Assembly (NCBI GenBank): GCA_949825065.1
Contig: OX463841.1
Span: 19,104,479-19,168,478 of the forward strand
Reading direction: 5' to 3'
Source of the DNA: Odontocerum albicorne
Lineage: Eukaryota > Arthropoda > Insecta > Trichoptera > Odontoceridae
DNA length: 64,000 nucleotides
The position numbers were made by a program, and so were the translations under genes. Of this stretch, positions 54,131 through 64,000 are shown piece by piece. The notes under the pieces are model-generated. The model was given only the letters and a program-made list of their open reading frames with translations, ran no database searches and had not been told where the DNA came from. Every line of letters starts with the position of its first letter. The stretch's first letter is position 1.

Positions 54131-55249
54131 AAAGAGTTAAAACTTTTAATAAAAAGTGTAAGCCTTCTATCTATTTTTAATCGTTTCTGAAGTTTCATAA
54201 GAATGTATTATCTTCAATTTCAAAAAAACGTATATACCGCCTGCGTTGAATCAATGTTGACCGAAACATACATGTAACTTTATAGTCAGTATGTTATATA
54301 AGCAAAATGATAATTCTTATATGCATTAGTGCCTACTCTAAAAGCGTACTAATCATGTTATCCTGGGTCTGGGTCTGGGTCTTGATCTTCTTGTGTTGTG
54401 TTCTTTTTTTATTTTGGTCCTTAGTATTTTTTTACGTAAAAATCATTCGTGCGATGATATTCATCACTGCATAAATATTCATACAAAGGAAACTCTAATT
54501 TTATTAATATGTGATTGTATGTTTATTTATTCATAAAAAACATGATTATACTACTAGTAATTTATTGGAATGTAAACATTGCAATTGCTCTGCATCTAAA
54601 ATCAATTCATAAATTAAATACAGTGTATCACTCAATCATATTTTTTTAGGTTTTTAGAAGGTTACATTATGTTTTATTGAGAACTTTCAGAATTGTTTTC
54701 AGTAAACATTTTTCCTGAAATATTGAAAAAATCTTGGCTATGTTAATGAAAGATTCCTTCAATCTAAAACAACTATTAAAATGAGTAAATCAAGGGAACA
54801 AATAATCCATACGTGATAGAAGGTATAACTGTTCAATAATACACAACAATTATTTACGCCATCGTGAATTAAGATAGTTTTTGGTGCTGAATTCACGAAC
54901 CGAGCTATTAAGGGCGTCATTACTCGCACACGGAACGACCTCCTTGAATGAATTTTCCAATATTTGGTATATTCCATATCTCCGTGGATGAACCGAAGAT
55001 GGAGCTCCTAAATCAACTCGGGCATAATTGAGACACAGGGAAGTATGATTAATCATTGTTCCTATTGTTATTATTTTTGACGTTTTACAATTTAATGTTA
55101 TTATTTTACTCTCCATTTTATTTTATGTAATCGGGTGAAAATAAACCGTGTCAAATTTTAAAAAAATATGAGATTATACCAACAGTGCTCCCAAAATTTA
55201 TGTAAGGCAGCCAAGGGTTAATTATTTCATACAAAAAATCGTTTTTATC
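54131..55249. other. No identified gene
   Basis: AT-rich. An 88-codon minus-strand frame (54850-55116) lacks a recognisable domain. Confidence 0.4.
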
Positions 55250-55670
55250 ACGGCGTCGATATATCATCTAATTATGTCTATCGCCTGCCACTTTCCAACT
55301 TCCTCTTACTTCTGGGCGACTTACTATAACTTCATGAGCACATACAGTCTATAAGTCATATGCTGATTGCCGCCTGAAGTCGGTAGCGACAATCAGGCGT
55401 GCAAATAAATCACAGCAAGATATGAATATTATCCAAATGACATAAGCACTTGTTGTCGAATCCTGTTTGTTCTCCTTTCTCGCCTCGACTGTTTAGTATG
55501 CAAGAGCTGGCGTGAATAGGAACGCTGCGCTGTCCGTCCTCGCGTGTCCCCCGCTTAATTCACTCGCATCGAGTTTAAATTAATTGGCGAGATTTGTGCG
55601 TGATTCGAAATTCGGCTGGCGAAGGCGATCAAAGTGTCCGCGGCGCGATGTGTGGTTATATCACAAATGT
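55250..55670. other. GC-richer unique segment, possible conserved non-coding element
   Basis: Unique sequence with CpG-rich parts (55500-55650), without long frames. It includes AT-box text of homeodomain-site type (TTTAAATTAATTGG, near 55573) and a short hairpin TGATTGCCG...CGACAATCA (55361-55396). No repeat copy exists in the window, unlike most of the DNA here. Function unknown. Confidence 0.3.
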
Positions 55671-56069
55671 ATCAATATATGTGTATAAGGGGGATGTGAC
55701 GTTAATTTCCAATCAGATTAACCACTTATGAACTATCACGGGCATATCTCTCCTTGCAGAGGTCAAAGATAATTTTTTGCACATAACACGTAAGGTTGTA
55801 TTTACCAATTAAGAACAAGCAACTGCTGCAGGTAACAAGGCCAATGGCGCGCTTAGTACTGTTTTTTTTTCCAATAAATCAATCGCAAAATCTTTAAAAA
55901 TGATTGCGCATAGTGGTGTGCTATTGCCAACCTTGATGCACTGAAGCAAAGTCTGAGCAATATAAGGGAATGATGAAGGTGTAAATTCGTGCCCTGTGTA
56001 GAATATTTGGTATTAAAAGGTTTCATAGTGTAGGAAATCATCGGATAAATGATAACAGTTTGTTATGTA
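55671..56069. other. No gene seen
   Basis: AT-rich. A 62-codon minus-strand frame (55853-56041) has no pattern. Confidence 0.45.
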
Positions 56070-56239
56070 TTGGGTGTTAACATAAGTTGTGTCCGTTTTT
56101 TTTTCAATTTAAAAATGAGCATCAAAAGTAAAACAAAATGGTAAATGTTATACGTCATTCGAAAGAAAATTTTCTGCTCTACAAGATTTGTGTTTGCTTA
56201 CGTTACATATATTATTTTATTTGATTACAAGCCTTCAAA

Positions 56240-56505
56240 ATGGAATGGCAAGTAGACGAAAGTGAGCATTTTCGACACCTCCTTCTGTTCGCGTTCAATC
56301 GAGGGAATAAAGCTGCCAAAGCTGCTCGCGATATTTGTGAAGTGTATGGTGCAGATGATATGAATGAAAGGATAGCTCGTCGATGGTTTTTGCGTTTCAA
56401 AGACGGTAATTTCGACCTGAAAGACATGGAGCGTTCCTGACGACCAGTGGACTTCGATGAAGACCGCTTAAACCATATTATTCATGAAGATCCCCTTCAA
56501 ATAAT
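56240..56505 (+). pseudogene. Left arm: mariner transposase N-terminus
   Basis: MEWQVDESEHFRHLLLFAFN, RGNKAAKAARDICEVYGADD, MNERIARRWFLRFKDGNFDL, KDMERS, a stop (TGA where GRPVDFDED is expected), then RPVDFDEDRLNHIIHEDPLQ. This is the paired HTH of an irritans-like mariner transposase. It ends before any catalytic residue. Confidence 0.85.
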
Positions 56506-56516
56506 TTTCATCACCA

Positions 56517-57046
56517 TTATTTTTTCATCACTATTTTTTTTTCATCACCATTTTCAAACCATTTTTCATCACCAGTAATGATGCGGTAAAGGAACCTTTG
56601 CTTGTGGCCATGCGTAGCTCGATGACGCGCTAGCAAACCAGCAGAAATTGTCGAACGTTGATTTTTGTTGTTTTTACTCAAAACATGTGGAACCCTAGCG
56701 CCGAACTTCTGGACCTTTCCCATTGATTTAAGATGGCGGTATACAGTCATGTGACGACAATTCATCTGCTCAGCCAATTCTACGGTGGTTTGAAGGGGAT
56801 CTTCATGAATAATATGGTTTAAGCGGTCCTCATCGAAGTCCACTGGTCGTCCGGAACGCTCCATGTCTTTCAGGACGAAATTACTGGTTTTGAAACGCAA
56901 AAACCATCGACGAGCTGTCCTTTAATTCATAACATCTTCGCCGTACACTTCGCAAATATCGCCAGCAGCTTTGGCAGCTTTATTCCCTCGACTGAACGCG
57001 AATAGAAGGTGTCGAAAATGCTCACTTTCGTCTACTTGCCATTCCA
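56517..57046 (-). pseudogene. Right arm: mariner transposase N-terminus through D1
   Basis: On the minus strand MEWQVDESEHFRHL (about 57046), a stop in VMN-RTARRWFLRFK, then an open frame from 56900: DMERSGRPVDFDEDRLNHII, HEDPLQTTVELAEQMNCRHM, VYRHLKSMGKVQKFGARVPH and RIITGDEKWF with the first catalytic aspartate, then simple-repeat text. D2 and D3 are missing. It extends further than the left arm. Confidence 0.85.
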
Positions 57047-57229
57047 TTTTGAAGGCTTGTAATCAAATAAAATAATATATGTAACGTAACAGCAAACACA
57101 ATATCTTGTAGATCAAAATATTTTCTTTATATATGACGTATAACCTTTACCATTTTGTTTTACTTTTGGTGCTCATTTTTAAATTGAAAAAAAAAACGGA
57201 CACAACTTATGTTAACACCTAATACATAT

Positions 57230-57560
57230 ATTACGATAATAGAACTAAGAAAAGAATCTTGAGATAGTTTGGTCAGATTGAGAGAACGAGTTGCGGAAGA
57301 CTTGAGAAACATATATATTTTCTGGAATGAATGGATAGAAAGGAATGTTAGACTGAGGAAAGAGTGGAAGGAGATAGTAGAGAAATTTCAAACTGAGAGG
57401 AAGGGAAGAAGTATGAAGATACAGAGAGCATATGTGACGAGATGTATGGATGTGGATGAGGCAAGCACTATGCGTGGATACAAAAAATGTGATATGTCCT
57501 CTATGCCTACCCCAAAGGGATATGGGATGTTAGTATGTATGTATGTATGCAAGAACAAGT
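57230..57560 (+). pseudogene. LINE 3' end, plus strand, different subfamily
   Basis: LRKRILR-FGQIERTSCGRL, then DRKE, a basic stretch, a CMDVDEA block, and a CCTACCCCAAAGGGATATGG ending with a TATGTATG tail. It is the same overall plan as the other LINE ends but with clearly different sequence, and it starts a few bases beyond the mariner's right TA. Confidence 0.5.
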
Positions 57561-58178
57561 CGATTAACTTCTGATAAATCATAATACACATGTGATCTCA
57601 TCAGTGATATTTCTACTATATGTTTTGTTTTGCTCACGTGGGATGTAGATTCTTAGATACGTCGCAAAGGTCTCCCCATTTTAGGTAGATTTCGATAGAA
57701 ATAGTATTTATTGCAGAGGGCTTCATGTCGCAACTTCCGGTAAATGATTTTCTTCAGTCATGATCAAGAGACTACGAAACTACTCTGTTATATAGTTTAT
57801 CTATACATTTATTTATTACCGGCATATAATGAAATGTTTTCAATAGAACATGCAATTTGTTCGAAAGTAATATATGGTAGATAACCTACACTATGGTACT
57901 TGTACACTACATTAAATGTTCCTAACAAGTACACTAGACTGCGTCGGTAAGAACTGTTCTCAATAACATACGCAAGAACGGGTCTTCCAGCCGCTATGTC
58001 TGTTGGAAGAGCCTTAACTCTTTTGAACGGGACTGCTTCGGATATTGACATATCACATTACCAAAAGCAAAAGTAAATTTTCTTCTTAGATTGAGCGCGT
58101 TAGAAATCACTCATCAACATACCTAAATGACTGTGAATATATGTTATGTGTATGTATGTTTGTGTGTATATGCATACC
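57561..58178. other. No identified gene
   Basis: Mixed composition. An 80-codon minus-strand frame (57809-58051, with SEAVPFKRVKALPTDIAAGR) is unassigned. Confidence 0.35.
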
Positions 58179-58180
58179 TA

Positions 58181-59464
58181 GTCTTGACATAAATTCTGTT
58201 ACAAAGTGTTTGAATTATTATAATAAAATAGTGCATCTTACAAATGATTTATTATATTGTTAGACTTACACACATATCTTAAATGAAAACATACATCTTT
58301 TTCAAAATATCCTCCCCTTGCCTTTCCACAGGCCTTTAAACGTGACGGCTAATCGTCAACGGCAGTACGTACGATGTCCATTGGAAAATAGGCCTTGCTT
58401 TCATCAATAATTGTTTCAGACTCTCCAAATTTCGATGTCGTCTGCTACAGGCCATGTTCTCCATCACTGACCACAATTTGTAGTCCAGTGGATTTAAATC
58501 TGGGCTTCCAGAAGGCCGATCTTCAGCTCTAATAAACTCTGGTGTATGAATTTCTAGCCATTGCTGGGTAGACTTTGCCTTGTGGGCTGGAGCAGAATCT
58601 TGTTGAAAGATCCAATGACCTGAATTAAACATGGGTTATTAAGAGGCATGACGACCTTCTCCAAAATGTCATTTTGGTATGAATTTGCACTTTTTTTCAA
58701 ACCTTGAGCACAAAAATGTAGCTCAGTAACCCCTTCGTAAGAGACATCCCATCAAACCATCACAGATCCTGGATGATGATCTCTCTAAACTCTATGAATG
58801 ACTTGAGTGGCCTCTCGAGAGTTATGTGCGTACACCCGATAATTTTTATTATTATAATTTTCTTCAATGTTAGAAAATTTTTTCATCGGAAAAATGGATT
58901 TTGCGTGGCAGTGAATCAGTTGTTTAGCTCTAGTCTTCCTGATATCCCTCAAAGATGGAGTAAGCAAATGCCCAGTGCTTCTTCGGTAAGCCCCCATATT
59001 TGGGTCCGATTTGATGATACGAGACATAGTCCGTGTCGAAATACATATCTCCGTGGACATGATTTTTTGTTTGCGGAGTGGATTTCTACGGATTCTGTTA
59101 CTCACGGCTTTGATGACTTCTGGAGTTCTTACGATTCGCGGTCGACCACTTCTTTGCCGATCTTCAATACCTTGAGTATCTTAGAATCGATTAATAGTAC
59201 GATATATAATACAAACTGACGATTGATACCCAAAGAATTAAAAATGTCTCCCGGCGTCTTTCCAACTTTACGTAACGCAATTACAGCGATACGGTTTTAT
59301 TTATCGCTCCCCTCCATTTTTACTGGTCAACGTTCAGTGATTAACTGATTATAGCAATACCACAAGGGATGGAGAATTACCTAATAAAAGGTTTTAGGTT
59401 TCTACTTGCTATTGTTTAGATTTTATGAGTGTTTGAATTTGTGTAACAGTATTTATAGCAGGAC
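58181..59464 (-). mobile_element. Tc1-like DD37D element, near full length
   Basis: Ends GTCTTGACATAAATTCTGTT and GTCCTGCTATAAATACTGTT (reverse complement of the right end), flanked by TA at 58179-58180 and 59465-59466. At 1,284 bp it is longer than the relative at 15225-16298, which lacks the linker. The right TA is shared with the next mariner. Confidence 0.9.
58336..59330 (-). pseudogene. Tc1-like DD37D transposase pseudogene
   Basis: Read from about 59320: IAVIALRKVGKTPGDI and FVLYIVLLID of the HTH, RNPLRKQKIMSTEICISTRT and GAYRRSTGHLLTPSLRDIRK (second HTH and linker), KIHFSDEKIF (D1, about 58890, at a frameshift), NSREATQVIHRV, a degraded VMV-W block, then an open frame 58632-58336: NSGHWIFQQDSAPAHKAKST (D2) and SPDLNPLDYKLWSVMENMAC (third acidic). 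37 residues separate D2 and the final D, the DD37D spacing known from maT-type elements. Several frameshifts inactivate it. Confidence 0.85.
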
Positions 59465-59466
59465 TA

Positions 59467-60397
59467 ACATCGATCAATAAGTCGAGGGACTAACTACTAA
59501 AACAACATTTGTTTGCCAAAATTCTTCTTTATTTATCAACATAGTCTCCTTCAAGAGCGATACATTCATTCCAACGCTTTCGTAACTCTTCTATGCCAGC
59601 CGTGTAGAACGATTTATCTTTGGTTTTAAAATAGGCGTTAGTTTCGGCAATCACTTCTTCATTGGAGCCAAATCTCTTATAACTTTCCCGGCCGACTGTT
59701 GAGTTTTTGGTCGCTTCGGACGACTTTCACCGGCTGCTCTCCACTCAGCTGACTGCCGATTTGATTCCGGAGTATAGTGGTGGATCCAAGTTTCATCCAT
59801 TGTCACATACCGACGCAAAAACTCATGTTTATTTCGCGTAAACAGTGCCAAACAGCGCTATAAATCACCGATGCGTTGTTTCTGTTCCATTGTTAGCAAA
59901 CGCGGCACCCATTTCAAAAAAAGCTTTTTCATGACCAAATGTTCATGCAAAATAGTATAAACACTACCAAATGATATCTTAAGGATGTCAGCTATCTCAC
60001 GCAACTTTATTTTGCGATTTTCCATTACGATTTTCAGGGTTTTTTTTATGTTTTCTGGTGTAACAGCCCCATTTGGACGACCATAGCGTTCAGCATCATT
60101 TGTGTCTGTACGACCGCGCAGAGCCCGGATAACACTTTTCAAGCCATCAAAGAGTTTGAACGGTATTTTTTTCCATTAAAAAACAATGTTTTATTAACAC
60201 ACGAAATTCGGTTTTTTCCATTGTTTTGAAAATAGCAAAAGTGGCGTCACTAAAACCACTGTAACTCAATGACACAATATCAGAATGTCATGAAAGTTTG
60301 ACACGTAACTTCTTAACGTTGGTACTAACTGAGAATGGTATGGATTTGTTATTAGAGGCGCCATCTGTTGGTTAGTCCCGGAAATTGTTGATTGACG
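59467..60397 (-). mobile_element. Mariner (DD34D) copy B, middle deleted
   Basis: Same family as copy A. The end next to 59467 reads ACATCGATCAATAAGTCGAG and the end at 60397 reads CGTCAATCAACAATTTCCGG (minus strand), with TA on both sides. The transposase N-terminal (60142-59858: ENIKKTLKIVMENRKIKLRE, IADILKISFGSVYTILHEHL) and D1 region (59851-59690: YVTMDETWIHHYTPESN, KRPKTQQSAGKV) are present, then a deletion jumps directly to the C-terminus (RFGSNEEVIAETNAYFKTKD and onward at 59680-59520). D2 and D3 are gone. Confidence 0.85.
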
Positions 60398-60399
60398 TA

Positions 60400-61064
60400 T
60401 TATGTATATGTACATAATTTTTTTTTAATGTTAAAATTTTTTGTATTTTTCAATGTAATTGGGCTAAGCCTGTTTTGAGAAAATAAATAAAAAAAATAAA
60501 AAAAACGGGAAATATCCTTTCCTTTGACACACATTTGAAATCGACCTGATTCTTGGGGCCAGTGCCGAAAGGTTTTCTTATTTCCAGATGTATTGAGGTT
60601 ATGTCATGTTAAACAACTTAAGCGCCAGATTTTTCCAAGAGCGAGTCATTCGAATGTTCGTTCCTTCTCTTGGCGATACGAGATAATTCGTTAAAATTAT
60701 GGGTGGATAATATGTTTTAGTCTTATTTTGACAGTTTGCAATAGGAACTGAGTCCCATCTGCACAAATCTGATTACTTTGCAATGCACGCATATATTTAT
60801 CTATAAAATAATTGTTATATTGTAATATAAAACATAAATGTGCAAACAAAGACAAAGCAAACGGCCAGATTGCACCTCTATTCATGAAAAATGTTTAAGA
60901 AAATCTTTGTTCGATATAATTTGGCACATTGTACATGAATCACGAGCTTTTTCTTAAAAACACAGTTATAACCCAATTATCTTGTTAGATTATTGTAATA
61001 AAACTTCATGACTAAGTTTTTCAGACTATTCCTGGCAAAATTATTTTTCCACAATTATGTACAA
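60400..61064. other. No gene; possible retroposon poly(A) at 60478-60508
   Basis: An A-rich run (AAATAAATAAAAAAAATAAA) could be the tail of an unrecognised retroposon ending here. The rest is AT-rich. Confidence 0.35.
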
Positions 61065-61520
61065 TACTTCATCATCATCCTGTCGTGTAGTTCATGACTA
61101 AGAATCGTGACTCATACGATAGCTCTTGACGACTCCTTCATCCGTCTCTGCATTCCGCGGTACAAAGGGTAGTTGTTAAGGTTAGTCCTGTTGCGTCTCT
61201 CATTTGGCTATTCAACGCATTGGGACTCTTCCTCTTGTGCGTCGTCCTTCTACGCTTTTAGTGACCACACACCTCTACAAACTGCCTGCTTGACCACGAG
61301 CAACGCGTCCAAATAATCGAAGGACTCGTCGAAGGTATACTGTCGACAATCTGTTTGTAATTCTCAGTTCTTCGAGAATGACTTCGTCTCGCCGTCCATG
61401 GAATTCGTAACATCCTTCTCTCACACCACATTTCAAATGCATCTATTCTACGTCTCTTGCCTGCTCTCAGAGTCCAAGTCTCCGTCGAGAGACTAGACTT
61501 AACTAGGCGCATTTTCGTCG
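61065..61520 (-). pseudogene. LINE RT C-terminal fragment, third type
   Basis: Open frame 61512-61258 contains LSTETWTLRAGKRRRIDAFE, MWCERRMLRIPWTARRSHSR (the E-x-W-T-L, R-I-x-A-F-E-M-W-C-x-R-R-M-L-R-I-P-W-T block typical of many LINE proteins), followed by decayed sequence down to about 61100 (NPNALNSQMRDATGLTLTTT). It differs from the common 3' end family in this window. Confidence 0.65.
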
Positions 61521-61879
61521 TGTACTTAACTAGGTCGATTTAATTAGGTGCATTATGTAGCTACAAGTTATTTGTATAACAACTGGATAACAAGTCTGCA
61601 CAAATTGTTTCATTGGGTTCAGTTGGGATTGAAGTAAAAAATTGAGTTTGTTTTTTTATTGTGTTTTGGCTCGTCTTTTATTATTTTCTTTTTTAAGTAT
61701 AGAACACTGCTTAAATGTAAATTTTAATTATTATTTTCGTATTATTTTCTATCAAAAATGTCATTTGATTTTCTAAATAAATGTGCTGCTCCCTGGACAG
61801 AGAAAGCTCAATATATTTTCTTTGTAAGTTTGATTCAGACAGGAACCTCTCCCCCTTTTCCGTTCGTTAAAGGCAGACC
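61521..61879. other. No gene seen
   Basis: AT-rich flank between the LINE scrap and the hAT MITE. Confidence 0.5.
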
Positions 61880-61887
61880 ACTTAGCA

Positions 61888-62290
61888 CAGTGGTTTTTAG
61901 CACAGCCTTTTCGAAGTCACGGTGCACTTTTGATTAGAAGGAAAAATTGCGGAATATAACATAATATGTATATTATACTGTGTATATACTAAAATAACTT
62001 TTATAAAAAATATTATTAATGCGATACTTCAGCTTGATGCCTTTTACATATTTCAACAATATCAAGTCTAATGATTAATATAGTTACCATAATTTCTTAT
62101 TTTAAATTTGTAAGCCTTTCGCGTTTTTACGTTTTTATATTGGTTAATGTTGAGAAACCAAGCTCACATAAATATGTTGAAAATTGTAGAAATTCGCCGA
62201 ACTTCGATCAAATGTTTCATATTTGACGGAGCACTTGTAACATCCTCGCGAAGCACCAGAGCTCCGCGAAGCACCGGTTTAGAACCACTG
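61888..62290. mobile_element. hAT-type non-autonomous element (MITE)
   Basis: Left end CAGTGGTTTTTAGCACAG, right end (reverse complement) CAGTGGTTCTAAACCGG, with an 8-bp target duplication ACTTAGCA (61880-61887) / ACTGAGCA (62291-62298), 7 of 8 identical. 403 bp without coding sequence. Near the right end GCGAAGCACC is repeated (62257, 62277). An 8-bp duplication and CAGTGGTT ends are hAT hallmarks. Confidence 0.8.
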
Positions 62291-62307
62291 ACTGAGCAAA
62301 TAAGCTC

Positions 62308-62541
62308 TACCTGTTGCCAATATTAACGTTAATGATGCTGGGCACCGGCCGGCATGGCTTCCTGATGTCGGCCCCGCTGAGCTTCATCTATGCAGGAAAT
62401 GATAACACAAATCAGCGGATGAAGGGAAACAAATACTCGCAAGTCCCGTCACTCTGCCCTGTTTCGGTCTGCACTCTATACTACTGTACTCGTACTCTCT
62501 ACAGTGGACGCCTGCTATTGCGATCTAACCATTTCGTTTGA
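62308..62541 (+). CDS. Unidentified ORF in a GC-rich patch
   Basis: 75 codons from 62314 (MLGTGRHGFLMSAPLSFIYA within). Base composition stands out from AT-rich neighbours. No domain recognised. It contains a TACTCGTA octamer (near 62487). It could be part of a host exon. Confidence 0.15.
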   Translation, partial: YLLPILTLMMLGTGRHGFLMSAPLSFIYAGNDNTNQRMKGNKYSQVPSLCPVSVCTLYYCTRTLYSGRLLLRSNHFV

Positions 62542-62867
62542 CACCTTTTTTGTTATCTTATTAACTGGCTAATTTTCGCTTTTCGTACAAACATTAATTT
62601 AATAACTTTTTTTTACTGATAAGATCATTTCAAGTAAAGCAAAGTTCGTTGCTAAAAATGTAATCTTGGTCTCAACATTAAGATATGCAATCGAAACTTG
62701 GACGTGGCAAAAAACAATGAAAGTAAAATTAGGTTGAAATAAATTATGTCATAAATATCGAAATGAAACTTGTTTCAGTTTCATTTAGTAAATTTGATAT
62801 GGTATGAAGAATATTGTCAAAGAAATGTGATATTTATTAAATCTGTTTCCTCTGTACTTCTTTGATA

Positions 62868-64000
62868 TACTGTTTTGTTGTCACTTACTGCACTTGTAAT
62901 TATGCAGGATTCACGCTCCTTCCAAATAAGTTTGCTCTTTTTATCTTCGTGTGCAGAAAACGTCTGAATAATGTTTTGTTGTCACTTACTGTACTTGTAA
63001 TTATGCAGGATTCACGCTCCTTCCAAATAAGTTTGCTCTTTTTATCTTCGTGTGCAGAAAACGTCTGAATAATGTTTTGTTGTCACTTACTGTACTTGTA
63101 ATTATGCAGGATTCACGCTCCTTCCAAATAAGTTTGCTCTTTTTATCTTCGTGTGCAGAAAACGTCTGAATAATGTTTTGTTGTCACTTACTGTACTTGT
63201 AATTATGCAGGATTCACGCTCCTTCCAAATAAGTTTGCTCTTTTTATCTTCGTGTGCAGAAAACGTCTGAATAATGTTTTGTTGTCACTTACTGTACTTG
63301 TAATTATGCAGGATTCACGCTCCTTCCAAATAAGTTTGCTCTTTTTATCTTCGTGTGCAGAAAACGTCTGAATAATGTTTTGTTGTCACTTACTGTACTT
63401 GTAATTATGCAGGATTCACGCTCCTTCCAAATAAGTTTGCTCTTTTTATCTTCGTGTGCAGAAAACGTCTGAATAATGTTTTGTTGTCACTTACTGTACT
63501 TGTAATTATGCAGGATTCACGCTCCTTCCAAATAAGTTTGCTCTTTTTATCTTCGTGTGCAGAAAACGTCTGAATAATGTTTTGTTGTCACTTACTGTAC
63601 TTGTAATTATGCAGGATTCACGCTCCTTCCAAATAAGTTTGCTCTTTTTATCTTCGTGTGCAGAAAACGTCTGAATAATGTTTTGTTGTCACTTACTGTA
63701 CTTGTAATTATGCAGGATTCACGCTCCTTCCAAATAAGTTTGCTCTTTTTATCTTCGTGTGCAGAAAACGTCTGAATAATGTTTTGTTGTCACTTACTGT
63801 ACTTGTAATTATGCAGGATTCACGCTCCTTCCAAATAAGTTTGCTCTTTTTATCTTCGTGTGCAGAAAACGTCTGAATAATGTTTTGTTGTCACTTACTG
63901 TACTTGTAATTATGCAGGATTCACGCTCCTTCCAAATAAGTTTGCTCTTTTTATCTTCGTGTGCAGAAAACGTCTGAATAATGTTTTGTTGTCACTTACT
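62868..64000. repeat. 101-bp satellite, at least 11 units, runs off the window
   Basis: Units start GTTTTGTTGTCACTTACTG at 62871, 62972, 63073 and every 101 bp to the end. The first has TTACTGCACTTG, later ones TTACTGTACTTG; otherwise identical by eye. Each unit contains ATGCAGGATTCACGCTCC and TATCTTCGTGTGCAGAAAAC. Such homogeneity implies recent expansion. The total length cannot be known from this window. Confidence 0.98.

Larger units (their letters stand above)
56070..57222. mobile_element. Palindromic mariner: two 5' halves in inverted orientation
   Basis: TTGGGTGTTAACATAAGTTG at the left and TTAGGTGTTAACATAAGTTG at the right (reverse complement), each flanked by TA (56068-56069, 57223-57224). 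Instead of a 30-bp terminal repeat, the inverted homology runs for more than 400 bp: both ends carry the same transposase N-terminal half. The centre (56500-56570) is a TTTTTCATCACCATTATT-like simple repeat. It would transcribe into a long hairpin RNA from either side. Confidence 0.9.

Noticed and set aside
58881..58900. Loss of the first catalytic aspartate in the DD37D element
   Set aside because: In one frame it reads FPMKKF, but the neighbouring frame has KIHFSDEKIF; it is a frameshift, not a substitution.
62868..64000. Array of small genes or CRISPR
   Set aside because: Identical 101-bp head-to-tail units without spacers; period not a multiple of three; satellite DNA.

Overview
This is a 64 kb piece of AT-rich (about two thirds A+T by eye) eukaryotic nuclear DNA, almost certainly from an arthropod and probably an insect. 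The evidence is the mix of element classes: Helitrons, several mariner and Tc1-like families, RTE-like and CR1/L2-like non-LTR retrotransposons, a tRNA-derived SINE, a Penelope-like remnant, hAT and foldback MITEs and many minisatellites. I cannot place it in an order. There are no operons, and I found no intact host gene. The only host-like coding signals are a possible 3' terminal exon with its poly(A) signal near 6.4-6.6 kb (minus strand) and a few short GC-rich open segments that I could not identify. | Layout. 0-5 kb: LINE scraps, then a 4.7 kb rearranged Helitron with a Rep (HUH) pseudogene, interrupted by a mariner. 5-9.3 kb: LINE scraps, SINEs, the candidate terminal exon, and two LINE 3' ends lying tail to tail, one carrying an 80-bp minisatellite made from the YxDD region of its reverse transcriptase. 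10-14 kb: a 54-bp repeat and a 47-bp minisatellite of about 24 units. 15-16 kb: a Tc1-like DD37D element. 17-24 kb: SINE copies, LINE ends and a possible solo LTR. 24.5-27.5 kb: an RTE element deleted through its RT, ending in about 200 TA repeats that abut a broken mariner, then a foldback MITE. 28-32.6 kb: an 87-bp in-frame repeat, a CR1/L2-like pseudogene and a short Helitron. 34-40 kb: degraded unidentified ORFs, a mariner HTH remnant and two LINE ends. 40.5-42.6 kb: a Helitron next to a hammerhead-like motif. 43-44 kb: a foldback MITE and a 91-bp minisatellite. 47-52 kb: GC-rich unidentified segments and SINEs. 51.8-60.4 kb: four mariner/Tc1 copies, one a large palindrome and two sharing a single TA, plus a Penelope-like remnant. 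61-64 kb: a LINE scrap, a hAT MITE and a 101-bp satellite that runs off the end. | The most interesting signal is not a gene. The octamer TACGAGTA/TACTCGTA occurs about 41 times by hand count, where roughly 2-3 are expected. Its form is TA-CGAG-TA. In three places where a related copy, tandem unit or reading frame allows comparison, it behaves as a clean 6-bp insertion at a TA. That is what an excision footprint of a Minos-type or other CGAG-ended Tc1/mariner transposon should look like, so the window seems to record very heavy past excision.
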